Translations under genes and position numbers: made by a program
In this document: positions 8,574 to 16,610 of the stretch, in pieces
Position numbering within the stretch: position 1 is the first letter of the stretch
How the letters are laid out: each line of letters begins with the position of its first letter
The notes under the pieces: model-generated
What the model saw: the letters and a program-made list of their open reading frames with translations, nothing else
Told to the model about the DNA's origin: nothing
Database searches by the model: none
From: Polyangiaceae bacterium
GTDB taxonomy: Bacteria; Myxococcota_A; Polyangia; Polyangiales; Polyangiaceae
Reading direction: 5' to 3'
Assembly: GCA_019637265.1 (NCBI GenBank)
Contig: JAHBVY010000016.1
Coordinates: 1-49,213 of the forward strand
Length of the DNA: 49,213 nucleotides

Positions 8574-11075
8574 CTAAGGACCCACCACGGGGACCTCACC
8601 CGCCGCGGCCATCCCCAGGAAACGGACCACGTCCTGGGTCGCGCCCGCCACGTCGAACACCACGAAGTGACCATCACGACCCGCCGGGGGCTGATACTGC
8701 CGCGCGGCGAGGGTCAGCTCCACACCGCCAACCACGTCCGTGTGGCTGAGCGGCACCGGCTCCGAGGTGAGCCCGATGTCGTCCGGCGTGATCACGCTCA
8801 CGTGCGCCGCGGCGAGGTCCACCTGCGCCGCCTGGATGTAGTTCGCCAGGGTGACGTTCGGGCTGTAGCTGTCGCTCAAGCCGTAGGTGACGAACAGGTG
8901 CTTCGGCAGCACACCGGGCGGCGGCGTGCGCCCCACGAGCGCGGCGAAGTTGATCGGATCGGCCGGCTCGATGAAATGCTGGATCAGGTTCATCACCGGG
9001 TGATTGGTGCCGCCCGGGAGCCTACGGCTCGAGTCCAAATCGCCGAGCAGGAAGGGGATAGCCGCCGAGATGTTCACGGGCTGCCGCTTCTCCATCAGCG
9101 AATCCCGCAAGATCGCGCCGTTGCCGCTCAGCACCCCCGCGCGATAAATCGCGCTGTAGGGCAGCGCCAAGCTGCCGTGCGTGGCGCCCTGCGAGTGCCC
9201 GAAGAACACGATGGCGCCCGGGTCGATGCGGATCGCCTCCCCGCCCGACTGAGCCGCGGAGAGGTCTAGCGCCGCGGCGAAGCGCGCCAGCGCGAGCTGA
9301 TCGGCGGCACCTTGGAGCACGTTGCCGCGCGCCGCGTCCGGGTTCGCGAAGTTGAAGAACAGGGTCTCTGACGACTGCGTGGAGGCGCCGCGGCGTGGGC
9401 CGTGCGCCACCTGATCGACGCCGAGCACCGCCACGCCGCCCGCGTAGTCAGCCAAGGCGCCCGCCACCTCCGGGCGCACGTGGCTCCGGAAATGGCCACC
9501 CGTGCCGTGCGCGAACACGACCAGCGGGTAACCCGCGGCGGGCGCCGCCCGCTTCGGCACGGTGAGCGACAGGCACACCTGCTCCTGGCGCACGGGGCTC
9601 GCCTGGATGGCGCCGCCCGCCGCTTCGTACGGGGCCTCCCCCGCTTGGTAGACAGGGAGCGAGACCAACGCGTGGTACTCGTCGTAGCTGGACGTCGCCG
9701 CCTCGCAGGCGCGATCCCCGGTGCTGTCGGGGCAGGGCGACGCCACGCCGGCGCCGCAGCGCACCCAGCTGGAGGCGGTGGGAGCGGGCTCGGCCTGCAC
9801 GGCCGCGGCGAGCCGTTCCATCGGCCCTCGGTTGTCGCCCACCGTGATCACGGAGGCGTTCAACACCTGGTCCGTGGGGATACCTTGCTCGGTCAGGTAG
9901 GCGCGGAAGGGTGCGTACGCCGCGTGCACCGCGGCGAGCTTCGGATCCGCCGGCGCCGTGTCGGCGAGCAAGCTCACGAGGTGCTCCGAGCGCTGAATCG
10001 GGGTGCCGTTCTGCGCGCGCCCGTGAGTCGTCAGGAATACTGCATAGGTGTGCCCCGGGGTGAGCGGCGCGCGCGCCGAGCGGCGGATGGCGAACCAGTC
10101 ACGGCAGATGTACTTGCCGCCACCCTCCGAGTAGTACCAGCGGAGCCCCGCTTGGGAGCCGTACGCCGGATCCCCCGCGGTGATGTCCACCCAGCGCACG
10201 GGGCGCACGCTCAAGTCCGACGCCTCCCGGAAGGTCTCGAAGTCTATCGGGCCCGAGAAGCGGAAGGTGACGACCGGGTTCATGCCCCAGCCCGCCTCCT
10301 GCTCGACGCGCGACGCGTACAGCGCCACGGGGTCGAACGGGAGCAGGCTCACGCCGGGCGTCGGGAAGCCGCTCAAGTCAGGGCGCCCGGCGGTGAGCCG
10401 CGCGTCGTTGGGGAACGGCAGGCGAAAGAAGTCTCCCTCGAGGCCAGCTGGGGACGCGCCGGGCACCTCGAAGTAGGCGCGCACCGCGCCGCTGGAGGGC
10501 GGCTCACACTCGATCTCGGGCGCGCTCGGCAGCCCGAAGGAGGGGACGCCTGGCGGCGCAGTGAGGCACCGCCCCTCGAGGCAGGTGAGCCCCGCCAGGC
10601 ACTCGGCGCTGCCCTGGCAGGCGCCACCCACGTCAACATTTCCCTGAGGAATACACTGGAGCCCGAAGCCCACCACCCCGCAGCGCAGCCCGCGCTCACA
10701 GTCCAGGTCGGTGTCGCAGGGCGCGCTCTCGGCGCCCTCACCACCCTCCGCGCACACGCCCGCCAGGCACTGGAGCCCCGGCTCGCATTCACCCGCGATG
10801 AGGCAGGGGCTGCCGAGCGGCGTCTCCGCCGCTGGCTCACACTGCTCCGCTTCACAGCGGAGGCCGGCGCGACACGGCTCCGAGTCCGAGCAGGCCTGAC
10901 CCACGCCGCGCCCCGTGGGGAGATCGCCGCCGCTGCCGCCGCTCCCACCCGCTGGCGATGCACCAGAGCCCCCACTCCCACCGGCACCACCCGCGCCCCC
11001 GGAGCCAGCGAGCTGCGCGCCCCCGTCGCTGCACCCCAACGCCCCCAAGCAAGCCGCAATCCAAACAAGCCGCAT
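8574..11075 (-). CDS. lipase-like alpha/beta-hydrolase lipoprotein
   Basis: An 833-residue protein starting MRLVWIAACLGALGC (lipid-acceptor Cys15; AAGGGG 8 bases upstream of the ATG). A Gly/Ser/Ala tether is followed by a Cys-rich segment (61-173) of short repeats such as EPGLQCLAGVC and AGLTCLEGRC. The remainder resembles large secreted bacterial lipases: an Ig-like part (about 195-350) and a hydrolase core with oxyanion segment FAHGTGG (521-527), nucleophile elbow GHSQG (626-630, Ser628), probable acid Asp735 and His803 in DGHFVV. It probably hydrolyses lipid esters at the cell surface, but substrate is unknown. Similarity to Pla-1/cef-type lipases is from memory of the domain order and was not searched. 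It may form a unit with the lipoprotein gene downstream at 6047-8446. Confidence 0.8.
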   Translation of the reverse strand: MRLVWIAACLGALGCSDGGAQLAGSGGAGGAGGSGGSGASPAGGSGGSGGDLPTGRGVGQACSDSEPCRAGLRCEAEQCEPAAETPLGSPCLIAGECEPGLQCLAGVCAEGGEGAESAPCDTDLDCERGLRCGVVGFGLQCIPQGNVDVGGACQGSAECLAGLTCLEGRCLTAPPGVPSFGLPSAPEIECEPPSSGAVRAYFEVPGASPAGLEGDFFRLPFPNDARLTAGRPDLSGFPTPGVSLLPFDPVALYASRVEQEAGWGMNPVVTFRFSGPIDFETFREASDLSVRPVRWVDITAGDPAYGSQAGLRWYYSEGGGKYICRDWFAIRRSARAPLTPGHTYAVFLTTHGRAQNGTPIQRSEHLVSLLADTAPADPKLAAVHAAYAPFRAYLTEQGIPTDQVLNASVITVGDNRGPMERLAAAVQAEPAPTASSWVRCGAGVASPCPDSTGDRACEAATSSYDEYHALVSLPVYQAGEAPYEAAGGAIQASPVRQEQVCLSLTVPKRAAPAAGYPLVVFAHGTGGHFRSHVRPEVAGALADYAGGVAVLGVDQVAHGPRRGASTQSSETLFFNFANPDAARGNVLQGAADQLALARFAAALDLSAAQSGGEAIRIDPGAIVFFGHSQGATHGSLALPYSAIYRAGVLSGNGAILRDSLMEKRQPVNISAAIPFLLGDLDSSRRLPGGTNHPVMNLIQHFIEPADPINFAALVGRTPPPGVLPKHLFVTYGLSDSYSPNVTLANYIQAAQVDLAAAHVSVITPDDIGLTSEPVPLSHTDVVGGVELTLAARQYQPPAGRDGHFVVFDVAGATQDVVRFLGMAAAGEVPVVGP

Positions 11076-11240
11076 CTGTCGTCCCCTTCACCCGAGATTC
11101 AATGCCCGAGCATAGCCCAACCGGCTCCCGCCGCGGCGCCAAAGCGCCACGCCCCCCGACAATCCCCCACCGCCAGACCCACACCACACCGCCAGCACGC
11201 CAGCAGCACGACAGCGCCTGCGAGCCGAGGGCGCTGGGCG

Positions 11241-11528
11241 TCATCCCCCGTGAGGCGGAGGTGACTGCGGATCCAGCGTATCCAAGCCGAGCTCAATCGG
11301 GCGCCACGCGAAATGCATCACGAAGAAGCACCGCTTGCATACCAGCGCCGCCATCGGCGTGGTCACCGCGCCCTGCGCGCTGCCGTCGCTCTGGTAACCC
11401 AGCTCCGCGATCAGCCCCGCGAACTCCCAGTGCGTGTAGTGGCAAGCCGGACAAACCGGCATGTGCCCCTTGAACTTCCGGTTGAAGAAGCTCTGGATCT
11501 TGTCGAACACCTGGGGGTCGCCGGACAT
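11241..11528 (-). CDS. small zinc-ribbon protein
   Basis: 95 residues. Two cysteine pairs, CPAC (26-29) and CKRC (about 64-67), are spaced as in a rubredoxin-like zinc ribbon, with an aromatic segment (CFFVMHFAW) after the second. No signal peptide, so it is probably cytosolic. It may bind nucleic acid or protein; nothing in the sequence decides. ATG at 11528 is the only sensible start. Gaps of 165 and 195 bases flank it and contain no further gene. Confidence 0.65.
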   Translation of the reverse strand: MSGDPQVFDKIQSFFNRKFKGHMPVCPACHYTHWEFAGLIAELGYQSDGSAQGAVTTPMAALVCKRCFFVMHFAWRPIELGLDTLDPQSPPPHGG

Positions 11529-11701
11529 ATCAGGCGCGCGGTAGCACCTGGGGCGCAGCGGTTCAACTTACCGGCACCTCGAGACCGTCATGTGAGCGCC
11601 CCACACCTGCTCGCCGCCATCCCCACCTGCTTCGGGAGCCTGCACGCCCTCGCGCGGAGGGTGATATCAGCCACGGAGCGCTCGAGGATCACCCTGGGGC
11701 T

Positions 11702-11718
11702 CCAACCCCCAAAAAAAG
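11702..11718 (-). repeat. T-run/G-run element directly after a stop codon
   Basis: On the minus strand, seven T then GGGGGTTGG begins six bases after the stop of the phosphoesterase gene. It is the closest such spacing in the window and supports a 3'-end role. Confidence 0.55.
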
Positions 11719-11723
11719 AAGCG

Positions 11724-12455
11724 CTAGCTGGCCTCCGACTCGCTCCAGGTCTTCAGCGAGACCTGACCGTGGTCGATCTCCACGTAGGTGGTGCCGCGCA
11801 TCCAGTTGCCCGAGTTCACGTACACCCCAGAGCCCAGCTCCACGCGCTCGGCCTTGTGCGTGTGCCCGAACACGACGCAGTCGAAGCCGCGCTGGAGCAG
11901 CATCTCCGCGGCCTGGTGGTAGACGCTCTCCTCTTCACCCTCGGGCGTCTTCCGCAGGCGGTCCTTCATGCGCTGGTAGTAAGACCACACGTAGTAGATG
12001 TCCGGGTAGATATGCAGAAGCGGCCCCGCGGCGCGGGTGGCCAGCTCATATAAGTCAGGGCTTTTTACGAAAAATGGATCGTACAAATGACCGTGCTCGA
12101 TCCGCACTCGCTGCCCGCCGGAGCGCAGGTTGAGGAAGGGGCAAATCTGAATCTCGCCCCAGCTCTCGAGGAAGTGCTCGAGCACGATGTCGTGGTTGCC
12201 CACCACGTAGTAAACCGCCAAGCCATCGGCCAGCAGCGCGCGGATGTGGCTCAGCACCTCGATGGAGTCACCCGCCAAGTTGGCGAAGCTCGACTGGAGG
12301 ATCTCGAAGCCGTCCCCGTTGATGCACAGGCTGAAGCGCTCGCGGCGCGCGTACTTCAAGAACGCGCTGATGCGGCTGTTCGCTTGGGAGAACGGATTAC
12401 CGATGTGAAGGTCGGAGATCACGAGCAGCCGCTCGTCGCTGCACTCGATGATCAA
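11724..12455 (-). CDS. LpxH-like metallophosphoesterase
   Basis: 243 residues, a calcineurin-type phosphoesterase with all metal motifs in order: DLH (15-17), GDGFE (47-51), GNHD (86-89), EHGH (120-123) and GHTH (about 197-200). Size and the final GHTH resemble UDP-2,3-diacylglucosamine hydrolase (lipid A synthesis) and related cytosolic phosphoesterases. The second motif has Gly where many members have Leu or Asn, so the lipid A assignment is tentative. The start is TTG at 12455, which overlaps the TGA stop of the upstream cNMP-binding gene; no better start is available. The pair is probably translationally coupled, hinting that a cyclic nucleotide signal and this hydrolase are linked. Confidence 0.78.
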   Translation of the reverse strand: MIIECSDERLLVISDLHIGNPFSQANSRISAFLKYARRERFSLCINGDGFEILQSSFANLAGDSIEVLSHIRALLADGLAVYYVVGNHDIVLEHFLESWGEIQICPFLNLRSGGQRVRIEHGHLYDPFFVKSPDLYELATRAAGPLLHIYPDIYYVWSYYQRMKDRLRKTPEGEEESVYHQAAEMLLQRGFDCVVFGHTHKAERVELGSGVYVNSGNWMRGTTYVEIDHGQVSLKTWSESEAS

Positions 12456-13090
12456 GAGCGCCTCACGGGTGGGCCCTCGGCGGCCGCGGGATCGGTGGGC
12501 TCGGGCCCGGCGTCCTCCGATGCGTCGTCCGGCGCACCCGAGTCGTCATCCATCACGCCCAGTTCGTCAGCTACACTGTCAGTCTGCGGCCCAGCGACAG
12601 GAGGTGGCGAGTGGCCCGCTCGAGCCGGGCGCGTCAGCTGCACGCTGGGCGGCGCCTCACCCTGATCGGGGCTGTAGAGCATCACCCCGGCGCGGGGGCC
12701 GCCCTGCGACTCGAGCAGCTCCACCAAGCGGTGATTCAGGGTGCGCACGCGGCCGCTCAGGCGGTGCAGCATCTCGAAGGCGAAGGTCGGATCACGGCGC
12801 ATCCGCACCAAGAGCCCCCCCGCGCTGATCACCAAGAGCCGCGTCTCCCCCAGCGCGCGCGCGTTGGCGTCGCGGGGCAGCGACTCGAGCACGCTCATTT
12901 CCCCAAAGAAATCACCCTTGGAGAGCACCGCCAGCTCCAGCTCGCGCTCACCGACGCGCTTGCTGATCACCACCTTGCCCGCCTGAATGACGAACATCTC
13001 ACGGCTCATGTCGCCCTCACGCACCACGAGCTCACCATCGGCGTAGGCGCGCTCGAGCTCCTTGGCGCGGTGGACCTTCTTCGTCAGCAT
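12452..13090 (-). CDS. cyclic nucleotide-binding domain protein
   Basis: 212 residues. The N-terminal 125 residues form a Crp/cNBD fold with the phosphate-binding cassette motif GDFFGEMSVLESLPRDANA; the PR pair is kept, but whether it binds cAMP or cGMP is not shown. There is no DNA-binding helix-turn-helix; instead a Pro/Asp/Glu-rich disordered tail follows. It is therefore more likely a signalling adaptor than a transcription factor. The stop codon overlaps the next gene's TTG start. Confidence 0.85.
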   Translation of the reverse strand: MLTKKVHRAKELERAYADGELVVREGDMSREMFVIQAGKVVISKRVGERELELAVLSKGDFFGEMSVLESLPRDANARALGETRLLVISAGGLLVRMRRDPTFAFEMLHRLSGRVRTLNHRLVELLESQGGPRAGVMLYSPDQGEAPPSVQLTRPARAGHSPPPVAGPQTDSVADELGVMDDDSGAPDDASEDAGPEPTDPAAAEGPPVRRS

Positions 13091-13281
13091 CGGTGGCTCA
13101 AGGCTTCGCGTGTGAGTGGTTGGGGGTGGGTCCGCTCGGGCGAACGGCGCTGCAGCGCCCTCTCGTAGGTCCAGAGCGAGCCGCGCCGCCTCATCTCAGC
13201 TCATCTGCCGAGCCGTCGCAAGCCGCGCCGTCGATCGGTAGCCCGTTTGTCGCGCTCGGCGCTTTCGCGTACCGTGTGGGC

Positions 13282-14406
13282 ATGTGGAGGCACGCTGGGG
13301 TGGCCGCCGGGCTGTGGGCGCTGATCGCCTGCTCGAGCCCCGAGGAGCCCGAGGCCACCCAGAAACTGCCGTCGCGATTCATCGTCACGGCGGATTACCT
13401 GGAAGGGACCCTGTCCATCCTCGACTACGATCGCGCCATCGCGGACGGCGAGGACGTGGAGTTGGAGCAGGTGCGGCTCCGCACCATCGATCTCCGCGCG
13501 TTCGCCCCCGGGCCGCTCCAGCTCGAGCTCACCCCCGACGGCAGCACCGCCCTGGTGGCCATCGGCACCGGCTTCTACGACACCCTCGGCGCGCTCTACG
13601 GCTTCCCCCACATCGAAGGCGAAGGGGGGCTCGCCATCGTCACCCTGGAGACGGGGGAGGTCCGCTTCGTCTCCCCGCGGCACACGCCGATGGGCGTCGC
13701 CGTCAGCGCCGACGGCGCGCGCGGCTTCAGCGCCAACTTCGGTCGCCGTGGCGCGCCGGGAGACAGCCTCACCGAGCTCGACCTCGAAGGCGGCGCCATC
13801 CTCAGCGAGATCGCAATAGGCAGTCGGCCTGAGCAAGTGCGCCTGCTCGGCGATCGACTGGGCGCCGTGAACCTCGCCGGTGATGGCGGCGTGCGGCTGT
13901 TCGACCCGACCGCGCCCGGGTCGAGCCTGGGCCCGCTCATCCCCACCGGGGCGGACCCCTCCGACATCGCGCTGCTCGACGCGAGCACCGCCGTGGTCGC
14001 GGAGTCACGCGCCCCCACGGGCTTCACCGTGCTCGACGTGGACGGCGTGAACGGGACGATCCGCGAGCAGCAGACCCTGAGCGGTAAGCTGCCCTACGGC
14101 ATCACCCCTGTCCCAGGCGCACGTGAGGTGCTGCTCTCCATCGCGACCGGCGCCCCCGCCGAGATCATCCGCGTCGACCTCCAGCGCGAGCCGAGCGCCG
14201 TCCACGAGCCGACTCGGCTCGGCAACGAGCAGGGCAGCTTCATCCTCCAAGTGACGGTGTCGCCCGACGGCCAGCACGCGCTGGTGCCGATCCCCACCGA
14301 CAACAGCCTGGCGGTGGTGCACCTCGCGAGCGGCGTCGTCCACCACGTGCGCGGCTGGGCGAACGCCTCGCCCAGCTACGCGAAGGTGCACTGGCGCGCT
14401 GATTGA
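13282..14406 (+). CDS. beta-propeller lipoprotein
   Basis: 374 residues beginning MWRHAGVAAGLWALIAC with lipid-acceptor Cys17. The start at 13282 is set by this signal; the frame is open upstream to 13093 but those residues are not signal-like. The mature protein has repeating blades typical of YVTN/lactonase-type propellers (LELTPDGSTALVAIG, VAVSADGARGFSANF, VTVSPDGQHALVPIP). Such proteins bind or process ligands, but no catalytic residue set was recognised. It stands alone: its neighbours are on the minus strand, and the last 10 bases before the parvulin stop are intergenic. Confidence 0.78.
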   Translation: MWRHAGVAAGLWALIACSSPEEPEATQKLPSRFIVTADYLEGTLSILDYDRAIADGEDVELEQVRLRTIDLRAFAPGPLQLELTPDGSTALVAIGTGFYDTLGALYGFPHIEGEGGLAIVTLETGEVRFVSPRHTPMGVAVSADGARGFSANFGRRGAPGDSLTELDLEGGAILSEIAIGSRPEQVRLLGDRLGAVNLAGDGGVRLFDPTAPGSSLGPLIPTGADPSDIALLDASTAVVAESRAPTGFTVLDVDGVNGTIREQQTLSGKLPYGITPVPGAREVLLSIATGAPAEIIRVDLQREPSAVHEPTRLGNEQGSFILQVTVSPDGQHALVPIPTDNSLAVVHLASGVVHHVRGWANASPSYAKVHWRAD

Positions 14407-14416
14407 GGCGCGCGCC

Positions 14417-14734
14417 TCAGCCGGTGCGCTGGATCAGGTGGTAGCCGAAGTCGGTCTCGACCACGTCGCTCGTCTGCCCCACCTCCATCGCGAAGGTGGC
14501 GTCCTCGAACGGCCCCACCATCTGACCGCGGCCGAACGGGCCGAGGTCGCCGCCGCTCCGGCCGGAGGGGCAGTCCGAATGCTCACGCGCCAGGGCCGCG
14601 AAATCCGCGCCCTGAGCCACCTGCTGCTTCAGCTGCTCGATCAGGCCCTGCGCCTCCTCCTTGGAGCGGCTCGCGGAGGAGCGCATGGAGCCTTGGTACA
14701 TGAGGAGGATGTGCGACGCGCGGACCTGAGACAT
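14417..14734 (-). CDS. parvulin-type peptidyl-prolyl isomerase
   Basis: 105 residues covering one PpiC-type domain: it starts VRASHILLMY, contains the DLGPFGRGQMVGPFEDATFA core and ends 'DFGYHLIQRTG'. It catalyses cis-trans isomerisation of X-Pro bonds during folding. No signal peptide or membrane helix, so it is cytosolic. AGGAG lies 8 bases before the ATG. The upstream gap (14735-14913) holds no gene. Confidence 0.92.
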   Translation of the reverse strand: MSQVRASHILLMYQGSMRSSASRSKEEAQGLIEQLKQQVAQGADFAALAREHSDCPSGRSGGDLGPFGRGQMVGPFEDATFAMEVGQTSDVVETDFGYHLIQRTG

Positions 14735-14913
14735 GGGGGGTACTCCTGACTTGGGATGTAATTATCTCGTGGAAACGAAGCCGAGCGGCGCGCTCGAGCG
14801 ACGCGCGGGGACCTTAGGGGACGCGCGTCAGCGGGGCAAGGAGCCTGTGGCACCGCCCGCTGCCGCCCACCTCTACCAACCCCCTGCCCCCCCTCACCAA
14901 ACATTCAAGGCGC

Positions 14914-16428
14914 TCACGTCGCGGGGACGGTGCGCCCGCTGGCCCAGGCGCGCAGCTCGCTCACGGCGCGCTCGGCGGTGACGGAGAGCGGCCGCGTGCG
15001 CAGCGCCTCGGCCACCAGGTGCTGCGTGCCGAGCTCCACGTCCGCCGCGAAGGCCTCGTACAGCGCCGCCACCACCACCTGCTCCAGCTCGGCCCCGCTG
15101 AAGCCATCCGTCACCGAGGACAGCGCGGGCAAATCGAAGGCGGCTGGATCGCGCCCGCGCCGCGTGAGGTGGATCTTCAAGATGGCCTCGCGCTCGGCGG
15201 GGTTAGGCAGGTCCACGAAGAAGATCTCATCGAAGCGCCCCTTACGCAGCAGCTCGGCGGGCAGCTTGGAGACGTCGTTCGAGGTCGCGATCACGAACAC
15301 CGGCGCGCGCTTCTCCTGCAGCCAGGTGAGGAAGCTCCCGAGTATCCGCGTGGAAACGCCGCCGTCCTCCGCGCCCCCACCGGCGAAGGCCTTCTCCAGC
15401 TCGTCGATCCAGAACACAATCGGCGAGAGCGACTCCGCCACGCGGATGGCGCGGTTCAGGTTGCGCTCGCTCTCCCCCACGTATTTCGCGTAAATGCGCG
15501 AGGGATCGAAGCGGATGAGCGGCAGCTCCCACTCGTGCGACACCGCCTTGGCGCACAGGCTCTTGCCGCAGCCCTGCACGCCGAGCAGGAGCACCCCGCG
15601 CGGCGGCTGAAGGCCGAAGCTCCTCGCGCGCTCGGGCTGAGTGAAGGCGACCTTCCGCTGCCGGAGCCACGCCTTCAAGGTATCCAGCCCAGCCACCTCC
15701 GAGAGGTCCGTCTCCGTGGCGATGAAGTCGAGGATGCCAGTGCGCTCGATGGCCTGACGCTTGGCCGCGCGCACCTTCTCCAGCACGCTGCGATCGAGCC
15801 GCTGATGCTCCACGATGGCCTGCGAGAGCACGCGCTTCACCTCGAAGAAGGTGAGCCCCTTGAGCTGCTGCAGCAGCACCGCCACGTCCTCCCCCGTGAG
15901 CGTCATCTCGACGCTCATGCGGGTGCGGAGCGCCGCCAAGAGCGAGCGCGTGTACTCGTAGTATTCGTCCTCCGTGATCGGGTCCAGCTCCACCCGCGTG
16001 ATCATCGCCTCCACCGAGGGTGACAACGCGAGCTCGGGCTCCGAGAGCACGATCGCCGAACGGCAGCGGGAGAGCGCGCCCAGCGCCTCCAGCATGGCGC
16101 TCTGCACCTTGGGCTCGCCGAGGAACTGGCTGAAATCTTTGAGGTGGTACACCGCCTCGATGCTCGCGGCGCGGATGTGCTCGAGGCACAGCAGCGGCGA
16201 CTTGGTGCCGTGGATGGCGAGCGTTTGATCCACGCGGCGCAGGCCGCTGTTCGCCGTCCAGACGAAGTACGGCTGCTCGAGCCCGACGGACACCTCCTCG
16301 AGCAGCGCCGCCACGCGCCCTTCCTCCACCGTCTCCAAGCCGATGAGCGGGTGGTGTGAGGCGATCAGGAGCTGCACGTCGCGCAGCTGGGAGAGGGGCA
16401 CGGGCGGCTTCGGCATGAGCGGGGGCAC
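14914..16428 (-). CDS. Ycf46-like AAA+ ATPase
   Basis: 504 residues. The N-terminal half (about 1-245) is the Ycf46-type region, beginning with a 'LIASHHPLIGLETVEE' segment that is characteristic of that family. The AAA+ module has Walker A GVQGCGKS (about 283-290), Walker B IVFWIDELEKAF (about 337-348), a sensor in IATSND, and the arginine-containing LLRKGRFDEIF. The family is linked to photosynthetic regulation in cyanobacteria; its role here is unknown. The start codon is GTG at 16428 or ATG at 16416, neither with a good ribosome site. It is divergent from the polyphosphate enzyme gene, 182 bases away. Confidence 0.88.
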   Translation of the reverse strand: MPPLMPKPPVPLSQLRDVQLLIASHHPLIGLETVEEGRVAALLEEVSVGLEQPYFVWTANSGLRRVDQTLAIHGTKSPLLCLEHIRAASIEAVYHLKDFSQFLGEPKVQSAMLEALGALSRCRSAIVLSEPELALSPSVEAMITRVELDPITEDEYYEYTRSLLAALRTRMSVEMTLTGEDVAVLLQQLKGLTFFEVKRVLSQAIVEHQRLDRSVLEKVRAAKRQAIERTGILDFIATETDLSEVAGLDTLKAWLRQRKVAFTQPERARSFGLQPPRGVLLLGVQGCGKSLCAKAVSHEWELPLIRFDPSRIYAKYVGESERNLNRAIRVAESLSPIVFWIDELEKAFAGGGAEDGGVSTRILGSFLTWLQEKRAPVFVIATSNDVSKLPAELLRKGRFDEIFFVDLPNPAEREAILKIHLTRRGRDPAAFDLPALSSVTDGFSGAELEQVVVAALYEAFAADVELGTQHLVAEALRTRPLSVTAERAVSELRAWASGRTVPAT

Positions 16429-16610
16429 GTCAGCTTACCGCAGGGCGAGCACCCGTGGCCGGCCATCGTCACCACCGCGCGGTTGGAAACAGCGCAGCGG
16501 GGATCGAGGGTTGGGGGTTTGGGGGTTGGACGGCACCGCGCCGCAGAGGCCACGCGCGGGCTTGACCATCGTCACAAACGGGGCCGCGGTGGTGTGCTAG
16601 AGCGCCGATC

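Noticed and set aside
9402..11264. 620-codon plus-strand ORF opposite the lipase-like gene
   Set aside because: Its translation is Arg/Ala/Gly-rich low-complexity sequence, as expected for the reverse frame of a GC-rich gene; no domain visible.
16562..16590. TTGACC as a -35 box for pap
   Set aside because: No -10-like hexamer at 16-18 bp; probably chance.
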